Source of the DNA: Lentinula raphanica
Taxonomy: Eukaryota > Basidiomycota > Agaricomycetes > Agaricales > Omphalotaceae
DNA: 64,000 nt
Direction: 5' to 3'
Assembly: GCA_027919835.1 (NCBI GenBank)
Contig: JANVFP010000060.1
Span: forward strand, 1-64,000
Shown here: in pieces, positions 21,434 to 34,745 of the stretch
How positions within the stretch are numbered: the stretch's first letter is position 1
Layout of the letters: the number at the start of each line of letters is the position of its first letter
Position numbers and translations under genes: made by a program
Notes under the pieces: model-generated
The model's database searches: none
What the model saw: the letters and a program-made list of their open reading frames with translations, nothing else
What the model was told of the DNA's origin: nothing

Positions 21434-22874
21434 CAGTGACGGCATTTATTGATGAACCATCCCAAATTGGGACATGCGCGTCTAATGGTAAAATTTCGTC
21501 GTCGTTCGTAGTTCGTCGTTTCTTTGCATTGGAATGAACAAAATAATGTACATTACTTGCTGAGACATATCATGAGAACTGGTATGAGCTAATACTTCCT
21601 CAAAAATACATTGTATGTCAGCTAAAAGTAATGAAAAAGCACCAAAAACTCGTTTAAAATATTTTCCTCCAGCTCAGTACTTTGTCCAGAGTCCATTTGC
21701 ATCCAAAAGCTTCTGTATTCGATGAGGGAATGATTCGTGAAGCTTTCTAACATATGCCGAGAAGGTGGGATTATTCCATTCCTCCAACAGGACCTCCCAT
21801 AATTCATCCGGATTTCTGGGCATCGGTGACCGCTTCTGTACCTGCTTTTTCAGATAAGCCCAGGCATTCTCGATAGGCGAGAGATCTGGTGAGTTCGGAG
21901 GCCACATGAGAACATAGATATTTTGGCTTTCCAGCCAGTCTTTGGTGATGCGAGAAGTGTGTTTGCTGTCATTATCCTGTTGGAAGATCCAGCTCTGGGG
22001 AGCATATTCATGCTCAGCAATGGTAGGAAGAACTGCTGTCTCGAGGATATGAATGTATTGGGGGCTTGTCAAGTTACCATCGATCTGATAGAGGGAGCCA
22101 ACACCATCAGGAGTGATGCATCCCCACACATTCACTTTTCCTGAACCAAGTCCACGTCGAACACGTTGAGAAACATTACGACGGGTGAACTGATCAACAC
22201 CTCGTGGGCGGCGACACCAGCGTTTGCCATCAGAACCATCCAAATTGAATTTTGACTCGTCTGAGAAGACCACTGTGAATTTCTTCCACTTCTCCGGATC
22301 TGTCCAATCCTGCCATGTGCGTGCGAAGGCGAGACGTTTGGCAATATGGAGAGGGGTGAGAAAAGGCTTTTTCGACAGATGTAGCCTCGTCGATCAACTT
22401 TGCAGAGGTTTGCACAAATAGTGCGGCCAGGGATATCTGGGAACATGTTGCGTTGGAGATCAGCTCCGTCACAGTAACGACCTTCGTCAAGAGCCTTCAC
22501 AGCATTGTCTAGCTCACAGTAACGACCTTCGTCAAGAGCCTTCACAGCATTGTCTAGCTGAGCACGAGACAACTGAGATGAACGGCCGGTGTGCTTTCCA
22601 TATGAGTAACAGCCTGCTTCTTTTGCCACACGGTAATTGCGAGAAATGGTGACATGTGTGGTGCATGTGTTTTCAAATTCTGATGTGTTTTTGGCAATAG
22701 AACGGAAGGACATTCCGAGTTCATCATGATAGAAGAGTATCGCTTTACGTTTAGTAGGAGTTACAAGGATGCTAGGGCATCCAGGAGGTCTGTGATTGCG
22801 TGGCATGTAATATTCGAGGTAGAAAGATATTTAAGCGCCCATCTGGGGCGGTTCATCAATAAATGCCGTCACTG
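21434..22874 (-). mobile_element. Tc1/mariner-type DNA transposon
   Basis: A 1,441-bp element with inverted ends CAGTGACGGCATTTATTGAT, flanked by the TA duplication (21432-21433, 22875-22876). It interrupts the DIRS leader exactly where other copies read CAGGTATGTACATG, so the empty site is visible in this same window. It holds one transposase gene, which is broken. Confidence 0.92.
21674..22806 (-). pseudogene. Tc1-like transposase, frameshifted
   Basis: A cut-and-paste transposase that would bind the element's ends and excise it. The N-terminal helix-turn-helix region (SFRSIAKNTSE) starts at MPRNHRPPGCP. The catalytic domain shows SDESKF, FQQDNDSKHTS and SPIENAW with 34 residues between the last D and E, the DD34E spacing of Tc1 transposases. 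A tandem duplication of about 45 bp near 22490-22560 repeats LDNAVKALDEGRYC. A one-base loss in an A-run near 22380 puts the N- and C-terminal halves in different frames. It cannot make full-length protein as it stands. Confidence 0.88.
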
Positions 22875-23893
22875 TATGTACATGAAGGTCTTCACCTTCA
22901 TCATATCTAATGTGTACATGAATACACTTAATTACTGGCTACCTTTCAAGTGCTCTTGCCACTATACTGTGTATGCATACAGAGCTCTATTGTACCTACA
23001 AGTTGTCCACTATAACTCTATGATGATACTCACTCTGTGTTGAGTTATTCATATTTTTTCAGAATGCTTTAATAAAGCTTTTGAAATATTTTCTATTCTA
23101 CACAAAGCATTCCTGGACCAAACCTATGGATGTCTTAGATGGAAATATACAGTTTGATGTCCTCTTCAAGATGCAAATAATCTTGAAGGCATTTGGTCTA
23201 GTGGTTCTCCTGCAATCCTCATTTTAAAATGCACACTCAAAACACTTGTGTGTTATTTCATTCCCAGAGCCTCTATATCACTTAGCACCATGCCTAGACT
23301 CATCACATGGATTCCTGGACATATTTCGGACATTTCCAGCGCTTATAGGGCACCTGGATCATCAGCTGATAGCTGTACATGATCCCATTTTCACATGCAT
23401 CAGGCAATTGATCATGGGGCTGTTTTAAATTGATGTGGCTGTTACAGGTGCCAGAGGTCTGAGCAGAGGCCTGTAAAAGCGAGTTGAAACATCAATTTTT
23501 GATCTCCCATTCTTCCTTTCCTTCCCCCACCATCTTTGACCTGGGTGAGGCTGCCTGCATGTTCCCTAGCTCTTTCTGAGCTCTGATTTCACTGTCCAGT
23601 ACATTCCTACATCTGTACAGACTACAGGCCTTCCAGAGGTGTCTCAGATACAGGAATCTGGTATGAAATTTCGCATTTTTCACCATCAAGACACTGAACA
23701 GATATCAAAGCACATCCAGAGACACTGAACAGATACCAAAGCACATCCAGACAGATCTAAGGTGATCAGACACTCTAGGAGTTGATTCCTTTGTTAGATC
23801 TTGGGTTTTTGGTGTCTCAATCTAACCTTGATCTGCCTGTTTTTCCTTCATCTCCTGCTCTCCCTGAGCACCATCTTCATCTCAACACTCTGT

Positions 23894-25165
23894 ATGGCTC
23901 CCCATTGCTCTGGATTACCAGATCCTCTTGCTATCCATGCTTCTACACCCTCCATGTCCAAATCTAGCCAGATCCATGCTGATCAGGCCTCATCTAAGCC
24001 CTTCAGACACCTTGATCTTGCTCAAACTCTCCCCAAATCCTCATCCACCAAGATCAGAGCAGATCAGAGTGCTTCTGAGGCCTCTAGGCCCCTCAATCCT
24101 GCACAAACCCGCCTCAATCCCTTATCTGATCAGATCACGCCAGATCAGGCCAGATCAAAGTTGCTCCCTTCCTCTCAAAAGTCCTCTAACATGCCTTCTC
24201 ACTCTCAGAACACCTCTAGCTCGCTTCCTGAGCGCTCCATGGGCGCTTCTAGCTCCTCTAAACAGGGTAGAGCTCATGTCCACTTCAGGTCTGTGTCTCC
24301 TCATCCCTCTGATGTTCCATCTTCCTCTGCTGCTCCCCACTTGTCACCTCCTCCCTCCCTTGCTGCAAGGCTCTCTGATGACCCTGAGCAAGCTCTGGAG
24401 TTTCAGGCAGTCAGTGAACAAGCCAGGACTCTGCAGGAGGTTGTTGAACAGTTCAGAAATGAGGAGCTCAATGCTATGGAAGCCTTTAGGGCTATTAGAG
24501 ACATATCATCCAATGATCCTGTTGTATCCCAAGACTATGTGTCTCAGATCATGGATATTCAGAGAGAGACCAATCAGTTTAAGAGAGACAAACTCAAAGG
24601 GAAGGAGGCTGCTGTTTCAGCTGATCAGAATGCTGTCTCTCATGAGGATGCTGTCAATGAGGCTGCTTGGGCTAGCATGCAAGCTCAGATTCAGGACCTG
24701 GATGATGAGCAAGCCCAGCTTGACTCTGGTGCTTCTCCTCAAGATTCAGAGCCTATTCTACAGGCTGGGAGAGATGCCTTGGCTAGGCTTCTTGCCTCTC
24801 CTGTCAAACCTGCTCCTACTGCTTCAATGCTTCCTGCTTCACTCCTTGAGGCTGCTTCTCACTTGGCCCATCTATCAGGCCCCTCATCTCTTCCTGCTCA
24901 TGTGCAGAAGACTTGGGAGCTTAAGAATCTATTTGCTGCTGAGAGCAATCTGGACCCTGTTGTATCACTATTGGCTGCTCAGCCTTTCTCTGACCCTCTC
25001 CCTATCTCTCTGTTGCGCCTCATTGTCAAGGATCGCTTTGTTGACTTTGACAAAGTCTACTTCTCCTCATCTACTTATGATGATAGCAGAGACTTTGGTT
25101 CAGAGTACAAGCTGGTTCGTAAGGATCAAGTCCTCAAGTCTATGCCTGTCACTTCTGAGTCTTGA
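23894..25165 (+). pseudogene. DIRS-like gag, C-terminally truncated by deletion
   Basis: Begins MAPHCSGLPDPLAIH and matches the first 400-odd residues of the intact gag at 40658. A short deletion removes AALVSF after FDKVY. After MPVTSES the reading runs into a TGA at 25163-25165 because the sequence jumps to the recombinase gene. The zinc-binding cluster is absent. Confidence 0.8.
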
Positions 25166-25433
25166 CTTGGTGTTATTCCTTCAAGCCCATGCCATTGAAA
25201 AGTCTACCAAACAGAACTATACTACAGGTGCTAGGGATTACATTCACTTCTGCACCTCACACAAACTTGATCTGGATCCTACTCCATCTACACTCTCCAG
25301 ATACATTGCCTATACATCCAGACACATTGCCTCTGGACCCAAATATCCCTCTGGTGCTCGACACTTTCTCAAACAACTGTATCCTCACTTTGATGAATCT
25401 CGTGCTCATCCTCTGGTTCAAGCTACAATCAGA

Positions 25434-26245
25434 CCTCTGCCTTTTGCACTCAGGTGGGACAGGAAGTAATAGTTAGCCAACACTGGGCCAAAGCCCATAA
25501 CATTCAGAGCGGATCATGGAGGGCTACATAATGGTACAGGATAGGTAAGGATGTAGCTACATACCACTACATATATACAAACACTGAGAACATACATGAT
25601 ATGAAGGAGAGGAGGGAGGGTGAAGGAAAAAGAGGCAGATCAAGGTTAGATCTATGTAGATAAGAGTTAGTACAATGTAGAGGCTTATCAGACATGATCA
25701 GAGCGCACTGAGACACCAAAAACTCAAGATCTAACAAAGGAATCAACTCCTAGAGTGTCTGATCACCTTAGATCTGTCTGGATGTGCTTTGATGTCTGTT
25801 CAGTGTCTTGATGGTGAAAAATGCGAAATTTCATACCAGATTCCTGTATCTGAGACACCTCTGGAAGCCTATAGTCTGTATAGATGGAGGAATGTGCTGG
25901 AGAGTGAAATCAGGGCTCAAATAGAGCAAGGGGACATGCAGGCAGCCTCACCCAGGTCAGAGATGGTGGGGAAGGAAAGGAAGAATGGGAGATCAAAAAC
26001 TGATGGGCAAACTCGCTTTACAGGCCTCTGCTCAGACCTCTGGCACCTGTAACAGCCACCATCAGGACCAGATCAACCCCATCATGATATGCCTGATGCA
26101 TGTGAAGATGGTATCATGTGCAGCTATCAGCTGATGATCCAAGCGCCCCATAGGCGCTGGGATTGTCCGAAATATGTCCAGAGACCCATGTGATGTGTCT
26201 AGGCATGGTCCAGAGTGATCTAGAGGCTCTGGGAGTGAAATAACA
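25434..26245 (-). mobile_element. Truncated non-autonomous DIRS-family element
   Basis: Its 3' end (CCTCTGCCTTTTGCACTC on the plus strand) starts at 25434 inside a recombinase gene. The leader runs rightward to 26245, where it is cut by the 3' end of the next minus-strand copy. The 5' part of the leader is not found on the other side of that copy, so this is not a simple nested insertion. Confidence 0.75.
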
Positions 26246-26457
26246 CCTCTGCCTTTTGCACTCAGGTGGGACAGGAAGTTAGAGTTAGCCAACACTGGGC
26301 CAAAGCCCATAACATTGAGAGCAGATCATGGAGGGCTATAAATTGCTATGAGATGTTGTTGAGGGGTGGATGGTGGTGAGAGAAAATGTGAATGAGACGC
26401 GAGGTAAATGGTTGTATATCAGATTGGATGGTGTTACAATGATACTATTGTACAGTG

Positions 26458-27464
26458 TCAAGATCTTTGGGCTTGTTTGAGTGAAGCTAGTTGTAGTTCT
26501 GCCCTTACTGTAGGATTGTCTCTGATATATATTTTCCAAGCTGTAGAAGACCAACGTCCCAAGGCCATTATCACAGATTCTGAAAGTCCAAGTCTGGCAT
26601 AGAAGGTTGCACCACCAGCTCTGAGTGAATGTCCACCAAACTCCCTACCAACATAAGCAAAGAACCTGGATTCAAACCAGGATCTAGAGGGGAGTGTTCC
26701 ATCTTCACAGAGGAACAATGCAGGCCTGGCTCCATGTAGTTTGTCTCTGATAGTACAGTATTCCTTGAGGAGAGACACAGGACTAGCCACTGCTTGATGA
26801 CTTTGGAGAATATCTGTTCCATGGTAAAAAGGATCACTCTTGTGATAAGGCAAGTGGTAACCAGCTCTGCCATTCTCAAACTTGAGAGAGACCCGCTTGA
26901 TCACCTTACGCCAGTCACGCAGATCATGCTGATTAGGAACAGTGAGTTCACCAATGCGGTGACAGCCATAGAAGCCACAGCTTATGAGAGTTGCAAACAG
27001 AAGATCATCATAGGAGAGATGACGGGAGTCATAGAAGAGTTGGATATGAGAAATTTGAAGAGGAGGCTTCCTCTTGACAGGATCAGCTCTAACTTTCTTG
27101 GATCCTCTGATTGTAGCTTGAACCAGAGGATGAGCACGAGATTCATCAAAGTGAGGATAGAGTTGTTTGAGAAAGTGACAATCACCAGAGAGATATTTGG
27201 GTCCAGAGGCAATGTGTCTGGATGTGTAGGCAATGTATCTGGAAAGTGTAGATGGAGTAGGATCCAGGTCAAGTTGTGTGAGGTGCAGAAGTGGATGTAA
27301 TCCCTAGCACCTGTAGTATAGTTCTGTTTGGTAGACTTTTCAATAGCATGGGCTTGAAGAAATAACACCAAGTCATCTAACTTGTTCAAGTCCATAGAAG
27401 GGTGAGCAGAGTGACCTTGTCTCTTCCTCTGCTCACCCATGGCCTCTAAAAGGACTCTCTCCAT
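26458..27464 (-). pseudogene. Tyrosine recombinase of the minus-strand copy
   Basis: Starts MERVLLEAMGEQRKRQGHS and reads to FCTSHNL, where a one-base loss shifts the frame. The C-terminal half is open from 26904 to 26458 and keeps GGHSLRAGGATFYARLG and WSSTAWKIYIRDNP, that is the HxxR box and the nucleophile tyrosine. Intact equivalent: 44255-45262. Confidence 0.85.
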
Positions 27465-29352
27465 CGCGCCGGCAGTAGCTCTCTTGGAGGCTCAAAAGTG
27501 CGGACGCGGTAGGAGGGAAACTGGAGCTTGAAGTCATCCAGTAAAGTCTAGACAGAAGATCTGCCTTAATGTTGTCTTTGCCAGGAATATGACAAACTCT
27601 GATGTCAATACCAGTTTTGAGAACTATACCTGCAATAGCAAGGAGGATGGAGTTATGTGATGATTCTTTGACTGCAAGAGAACTGAGAACTTGGACAGAG
27701 TCCAAACTATCAGAGAAGAATAGGACTCTCTTGGGTGGACTAGGCTTGGAAGCAATGTGATGTAGGCCAGATAAAATAGCTAGCAGCTCTCTGAAGAAGA
27801 TGTCTACAATGGGGCTGCCAGGAGTTGGATGCACCTGATAACAAAAGCCATTACTAGCATAGACAAAGGATAGGCCTATGTTGCTTGCATCAGTCCAGCT
27901 CACAAAGTCTGCTTCACTATCACTCCATCTTGGGCATCTACAAATGTATCCCAATGGCAGACTTGAGCATATCAGAGAACCAGGTCAGGTCTCTATGCAC
28001 TTCACCATTGATAGGGATGTGACGAAATTGAAGTGTCTTCCCACTCATTTTGCGATACATTTCTGTAAGAGCAGGTCTAGCCCATGGAAGAACATTAAGT
28101 GACCAGTTTAGAGAACCTGCTAGATGCTGCCAGTCTCTGAGTGCAGCTTTGCGATTGGGAGATGAGAGGAATGTATGAATAGCTTCTACAAGTCCATCTA
28201 TGGATTCCTGAGTCAAAGAGATAGAGCCTTTCATGATATCTGTTAAGAAGCCTATGATCAAAAGCCAGACTCCCCAGTCTTGTTTTCTATCTTCATAAGG
28301 GCAATCAATCATGTCCCAAAAGACTAGAAGCTGTACTTGTCTCTTGGGATATTTCTTGCCATGAAAGGTGATTAGATTCCTCTTGAAGTCCCAGCCAAAG
28401 AAGTCATCCATGTAAACATGTAGATTAGGGATTCCTAGCTTCTCAGTCCCAAACCAACAGAGCAGTGCAGACACAGAGCACCAACAGCGAGGAGAGGTTC
28501 TAGTCCCAAAGACCAGTCTCCTAACAATGTGAAATCTTCCATCAACAGAAACAACTTGACAAAGTTGCCAGAGAGGATGAGCAGGGAGATTGAGGAAGGC
28601 TTTAGCCACATCACTCTTGAATAGCACAAGCTCCTCATTAGGGTGCTCTTTGATAACATCATTGAGCACCTGACCAAAGGTGTGCATATCATCATATTTC
28701 ACTTTGGCCTCCTCTCTAGGAATACCATCATTGAGACCTGATGCAGTTTGATCCATGACAACTCTAGCTTTCCCCTTCTGCCAGACTACAAACATAGGGG
28801 AAACTTCATGCCAGGCAATAGTACAAAATCTTCTGGTAGTGCTTCTGACCACCTTCCAGCAGCTACCTCCTGATCTCTGTGAGCTCTAAGTGCTGCAATG
28901 TCTACTGGTTCAGTCACATAGTTATCAACTTTTTGTCTGCATTCCTCTTCCCACTCTGCTTCATAGAAAGGCCAGAACCCTTCTCTCAATGAACGAATAA
29001 CAGAAGCAACAAAAGGTTGGTTAGGATGAGAAGATAAGAGGAGTTCCAAACGATCCACATTGAATGGAGTTTCAACTTTGATGTAACCAGACATAGATTG
29101 TAGAGTAGCAAAAATTTGGGGATTATTCAAGAGATGTTAGGAGGTGAAGGTAGAGGAGGTGCAGTCATAGTAGATGTGATACTGGGAGGAATGATGTTAC
29201 AAGAAGAACTAGTAGAAGACCATAAATAACCACGTCTAAAACGTGGATTAGAAGTAGATTCAGATGTATCCAATAAATGCTTTGTACCAGCCAGAGATTT
29301 AGGCCCTTGAAGAGCGCTTTCTACTCTCTCTGCGACGCTTCTGGAGCTGGTC
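27445..29352 (-). pseudogene. RT-RNase H of the minus-strand copy
   Basis: Reverse transcriptase motifs LFKSDVAKAFLNLP and VYMDDFFG are intact in the frame at 28852-27938. The RNase H part (WTDASNIGLSF, FFRELLAIL, IPGKDNIKADLLSR) lies in another frame after a shift near 27940. Further shifts occur near 28830, before the palm, and near 27540. Intact equivalent: 42360-44273. Confidence 0.85.
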
Positions 29353-31070
29353 ATAGCAGGACTGATTGTCAATGGCTCTGTGCTGTTCTCCACACTCACT
29401 GCAGTAGCCATGCTTCCTGTTATTAGGACAGGGCTCTGAACACCTCTTCTCATTCCAAAGGATGCAAGGTGTGTCACGACGCTTTGAGCTGGATGAGGAA
29501 GAAGATTGGCTACCACCAGAAGGCCTCTTTCTAGCAGATAACAACTCTTAAGAAGAGTGTGGAAGCTCTCTGGATTGCCCAGGTCAAATGGAGTGTTGGC
29601 AGCTTTCTGCCTAGCTTCTTTATCAACCCTGATAGCCACAGATGGATCATAAGGTGAGGATCTGAAATACTCCATAATTTGTGCTTTGTATGTCTCCAGC
29701 TCATCTTTGCGATGTGGATAAACCTTGAGCAAAGGAGCAGTCCATGCATCAAAAACTCGGAGCCATTGAGACTCAGAAGTGACAGGCATAGACTTGAGAA
29801 CTTGATCCTTACGAACCAGCTTGTATTCTGACCCAAAATCTCTGCTATCATCATAGGTAGATGAGGAAAAGCTGACCAGTGCAGCATAGACTTTATCAAA
29901 GTCCACAAGCGATCCTTGACAATGAGGCGAAGCAAAGAGACAGGGAGAGGATCAGAGAAAGGTTGAGCAGCAAGTAGAGATACAACTGGGTCAAGATTGC
30001 TTTCAGCAGCAAAGAGGTTCTTGAGTTCCCAAGTTTTCTGCACATGAGCAGGAAGAGATGAGGGGCCTGATAGATGTGCCAAGTGAGGAGCAGCTTCAAG
30101 AAGTGCAGCAGGAAGCATTGAAGCAGTTGAAGCAGGTTTGACAGGAGAGGCAAGAAGTCTGCCAAGGCATCTCTCCCAGCCTGTAGAATAGGCTCTGGAT
30201 CTTGAGGAGAAGCACCAGATTCAAGCTGGGCTTGCTCATCATCCAGATCCTGAATCTGAGTCTGCATGCTAGCCCAGGCAGCTTCATTGACAGCTTCTTC
30301 ATGAGAGACATCATTCTGATCTGCTGAGACAGCAGTCTTCTTCCCTTTGAGCTTAGCTCTCTGATCTCTCTTAAACTTATTAGTCTCTCTCTGGATATCC
30401 ATGATCTGAGACACATAGTCTTGGGATATAACAGCATCATTGAAAGAGAGATCTCTAACAGCCCTAAAGGCATCCATAGCATTGATCTCCTCATTTCTGA
30501 ACTGTTCAACAACCTCCTGAAGAGCCCTGTCTTGTTCACCAACTGTCTCAAACTCCAGAGCCTGCACAGGGTCATCAGAGAGCCTGTCAGCAAGGGAGAG
30601 AGAGGGTGACAAGTGAGGAGCAGCAGAGGAGGATGGAACATTCTGGGAGTGAGGAGAAACAGACCTGAAGTGAACATGGGTTTCAGACTGCCTAGAGGAG
30701 CTAGAGGTGCCCTTGGAGTACTGGGAAGGTAAGCTGGGTGTGATCTGGGAGTCAGAATGCTTGTTAGAGGACTTGAGAGAAGAAGAGAGTGACTTTGATC
30801 TGGCCTGGTCTGGCCTGATCTGGTCAGATGAAGGAGGAGAAGAACATGATCAAGAATGAGTGGTCTAGAGGCCTGGGATGCAGTCTGATTAGCTCTGGTC
30901 TTGCAGGATGAAAGTTTGGGAAGAGCTTGAGCAAAATTGATGTGTTGGAATGGCTTGGATGAGGTCTGATCATGCTGGATCTGACTAGATTTTGACTTGG
31001 AGGGTGTAGAAGCATGGAAAGCATGAGGATCTGATGATTCAGATGATGAGGAGCCATATAGATTGTTGAG
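29299..31070 (-). pseudogene. Gag of the minus-strand copy
   Basis: Relative to the intact gag at 40658 there are several single-base shifts: just after the start codon, near 30850, near 30170, near 29910 and near 29550. The C-terminal Cys/His cluster (CILWNEKRCSEPC) is still readable at 29299-29544. The copy is divergent from the others in its N-terminal Ser/Pro-rich part. Confidence 0.8.
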
Positions 31071-32997
31071 ATGAAGATGGTGCTCAGAGAGAGCAGGAGA
31101 TTGAAGGAAAAACAGGCAGATCAAGGTTAGATCTATGTAGATAAGAGTCAGTACTATGTAGAGGCTTATCAGACATGATCAGAGCGCACTGAGACACCAA
31201 AAACCCAAGATCTAACAAAGGAATCAACTCCTAGAGTGTCTGATCACCTTAGATCTGTCTGGATGTGCTTTGGTATCTGTTCAGTGTCTTGATGGTGAAA
31301 AATGCGAAATTTCATACCAGATTCCTGTATCTGAGACACCTCTGGAAGGCCTGTAGTCTGTACAGATGTAGGAATGTACTGGACAGTGAAATCAGAGCTC
31401 AGAAAGAGCTAGGGAACATGCAGGCAGCCTCACCCAGGTCAGAGATGGTGGGGGAAGGAAAGGAAGAATGGGAGATCAAAAATTGATGTTTCAACTCGCT
31501 TTTACAGGCCTCTGCTCAGACCTCTGGCACCTGTAACAGCCACATCAATTTAAAACAGCCCCATGATCAATTGCCTGATGCATGTGAAGATGGGATCATG
31601 TACAGCTATAAGCTGATGATCCAGGCGCCCTATAAGCGCTGGAAATGTCCGAAATATGTCCAGGAATCCATGTGATGAGTCTAGGCATGGTGCTAAGTGA
31701 TATAGAGGCTCTGGGAATGAAATAACACACAAGTGTTTTGAGTGTGCATTTTAAAATGAGGATTGCAGGAGAACCACTAGACCAAATGCCTTCAAAATTA
31801 TTTGCATCTTGAAGAGGACATCAAACTGTATATTTCCATCTAAGACACCTATAGGTTTGATCCAGGAATGCTTTGTGTAGAATAGAAAATATTTCAAAAG
31901 CTTTATTAAAGCATTCTGAAAAAATATGAATAACTCAACACAGAGTGAGTATCATCATAGGGTTATAGTGGACAACTTGTAGGGACAATAGAGCTCTGTA
32001 TGCGTACACAGTATAGTGGCAAGAGCACTTGAGAGGTAGCCAGCAATTAAGTGTATTCATGTACACATTAGGTATGATGAAGGTGAAGACCTTCATGTAT
32101 ATACCTGTTGTGATGAATAGTGCACTATAATTACTGGGAGATGATCTGTTGTTTGCAGAGGCCTGCAGAAAGGCTCCCTACCCTTGGAATCCGCCTTCAT
32201 GTCGATGAAAATGTGCGGCTCCATGTCCTCTTCGGGATGAGAACAAATTTGAAGGCATTTGGTTCACTGGTTCTTCCGCAATCGTCATTTCAAGTTGCAC
32301 ACTCAAAACACAAAAAGCAGACTTGAGTGTTTTCACTCCCAGAGCCTCTAGATCACTCTGGACCATGCCTAGACACATCACATGGGTCACTGGATATATT
32401 TCGGACATTCCCAGTGCTTATGGGGCGCTTGGATCATCAGCTGATAGCTGCACATGGTCCCATCTGCACATGCATCAGGCATATCATGATGGGGTTGATC
32501 TGGTCCTGATGGTGGCTGTTACAGGTGCCAGAGGTCTGAGCAGAGGCCTGTAAAAGTGAGTTTATCATCATCAGTTTTTGATCTCCCATTCTTCCTTTCC
32601 TTCCCCACCATCTCTGACCTGGGTGAGGCTGCCTGCATGCCCCTTGCTCTATTTGAGCCCTGATTTCACTATCCAGCACATTCCTCCATCTGTACAGACT
32701 ACAGGCCTTCCAGAGGTGTCTCAGATACAGGAATCTGGTATGAAATTTCGCATTTTTCACCATCAAAACACTGAACAGATACCAAAGCACATCCAGACAG
32801 ATCTAAGGTGATCAGACACTGTAGAAGTTGATTCCTTTGCTAGATCTTGGGTTTTTGGTGTCTCAGTGCGCTCTGATCATGTCTGATAAGCCTCTACATT
32901 GTACTAACTCTTATCTACATAGATCTAACCTTGATCTGACTGTTTTTCCTTCATCCTCCTGCTCTCCCTGAGCACCATCTTCATCTCAACACTCTGT

Positions 32998-34745
32998 ATG
33001 GCTCCCCATCGCTCTGAATCACCAGATCCTCTTGCTATCCATGCTGCTACACCCTCCATGTCCAAATCTAGCCAGATCCATGCTGATCAGGCTTCATCTA
33101 AGCCCTTCAGACACCTTGATCTTGCTCAAACTCTCCCAAGTCCTTATCCACCAAGATCAGAGCAGATCAGAGTGCTTCTGAGGCCTCTAACCCCTCAATC
33201 CTGCACAAACTCGCCTCAATCCCTTATCTGATCAGATCACGCCAGATCAGGCCAGATCAAAGTTGCTCCCTTCCTCTCAAAAGTCCTCTAACATGCCTTC
33301 TCACTCTCAGAACACCTCTAGCTCGCTTCCTGAGCGCTCCATGGGCGCTTCTAGCTCCTCTAAACAGGGTAGAGCTCATGTCCACTTCAGGTCTGTGTCT
33401 CCTCATCCCTCTGATGTTCCATCTTCCTCTGCTGCTCCCCACTTGTCACCTCCTCCCTCCCTTGCTGCCAGGCTCTCTGATGACCCTGAGCAGCTTGGAG
33501 TTTCAGGCAGTCAGTGAACAAGCCAGGACTCTGCAGGAGGTTGTTGAACAGTTCAGAAATGAGGAGCTCAATGCTATGGAAGCCTTTAGGGCTATTAGAG
33601 ATATCTCATCCAATGATCCTGTTGTATCCCAAGACTATGTGTCTCAGATCATGGATATTCAGAGAGAGACCAATCAGTTTAAGAGAGACAAACTCAAAGG
33701 GAAGGAGGCTGCTGTTTCAGCTGATCAGAATGCTGTCTCTCATGAGGATGCTGTCAATGAGGCTGCTTGGGCTAGCATGCAAGCTCAGCTTCAGGCACTG
33801 GATGATGAGCAAGTCCAGCTTGACTCTGGCACTTCTGTTCAAGATTCAGAGCCTATTCTACAGCTGGGAGAGATGCCTTGGCTAGGCTTCTTGCCTCTCC
33901 TTCAAACCTGTTACTGCTTCAATGCTTCCTGCTGCACTTCTTGAAGCTGCTCCTCATTTGGCCCATCTATCAGGTCCTCATCTCTTCCTGCTCATGTGCA
34001 GAAAACTTGGGAGCTCAAGAATCTGTTTGCTGCTGAGAGCAATCTGGACCCTGTGGTATCACTGTTGGCTGCTCAGCCTTTCTCTGACCCTCTCCCTGTC
34101 TCTCTGTTGCGCCTCATTGTCAAGGATCACTTTGTTGACTTTGACAAAGTTTATGCTGCACTGGTTAGCTTCTCCTCATCTACTTATGATGATAGCAGAG
34201 ACTTTGGTTCAGAGTACAAGCTGGTTCGTAAGGATCAAGTACTCAAGTCTGTTCCTGTCACTTCTGAGTCCCAATGGCTCCGAGTTTTTGACGCATGGAC
34301 TGCTCCATTGCTCAAGGTTTATCCACATAGAAAAATTGAGCTGGAGACATACAAATCTCAAATTATGGAGTACTTCAGATCTTCACCTTATGATCCATCT
34401 GTGGCAATCAGAGTTGATAAAGAAGCTAGACAGAAGGCTGCCAATACTCCATTTGATCTGGGCAATCCAGAGAGCTTCCACACTCTTCTGCTCAAAGAGT
34501 TGTTATCTGCTAGGAAGAGGCCTTCTGGTGGTAGTTCATCATCTTCCTCTCCCAGTTCAAAGCGTCGTGACACACCTTGCATCCTTTGGAATGAGAAGAG
34601 GTGTTCAGAACCCTGTCCTAATAACAGGAAGCATGGCTACTGCAGTGAGTGTGGGGAACAGCACAGAGCCATTGACAATCAATCCTGTTATGACCAGCTC
34701 CAAAAGCGTCGCAGAGAGAGTAAAAAGCGCTCTTCAAGGGCCTAA
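32998..34745 (+). pseudogene. Gag of the plus-strand decayed copy
   Basis: Begins MAPHRSESPDPLAIHAATP. Frameshifts occur near 33136, 33494, 33862 and 33900, after which the C-terminal half reads cleanly from KTWELKNLFAAESNLDP (near 33999) to the end KKRSSRA at 34745. The Cys/His cluster is intact. Identity with the intact gag is high throughout. Confidence 0.85.

Larger units (their letters stand above)
21330..25433 (+). mobile_element. Rearranged DIRS-like copy: leader with Tc1 insertion, gag, deleted RT, recombinase N-terminus
   Basis: The 5' end TCAACATGAAGGCGG (one base different from the family TCGACATG) starts at 21330. The leader is interrupted at a TA by the Tc1-like element 21434-22874. 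The remaining leader is of the AT-shifted subtype. Gag (23894-25165) runs straight into recombinase sequence near 25162, with the entire RT-RNase H gene missing. The copy is cut at 25434 by a minus-strand non-autonomous fragment inside the recombinase, after LVQATIR. Confidence 0.85.
26246..32205 (-). mobile_element. Near-full-length DIRS-like retroelement, decayed
   Basis: A 5,960-bp minus-strand copy with both family ends (3' end at 26246, 5' end CATGTCGA at 32205). From right to left it holds leader (AT-shifted subtype), gag, RT-RNase H and recombinase. All three genes carry frameshifts. Its neighbours are a minus-strand leader fragment on the left and a plus-strand leader on the right, so the flanks do not join into one target site. 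Confidence 0.88.
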
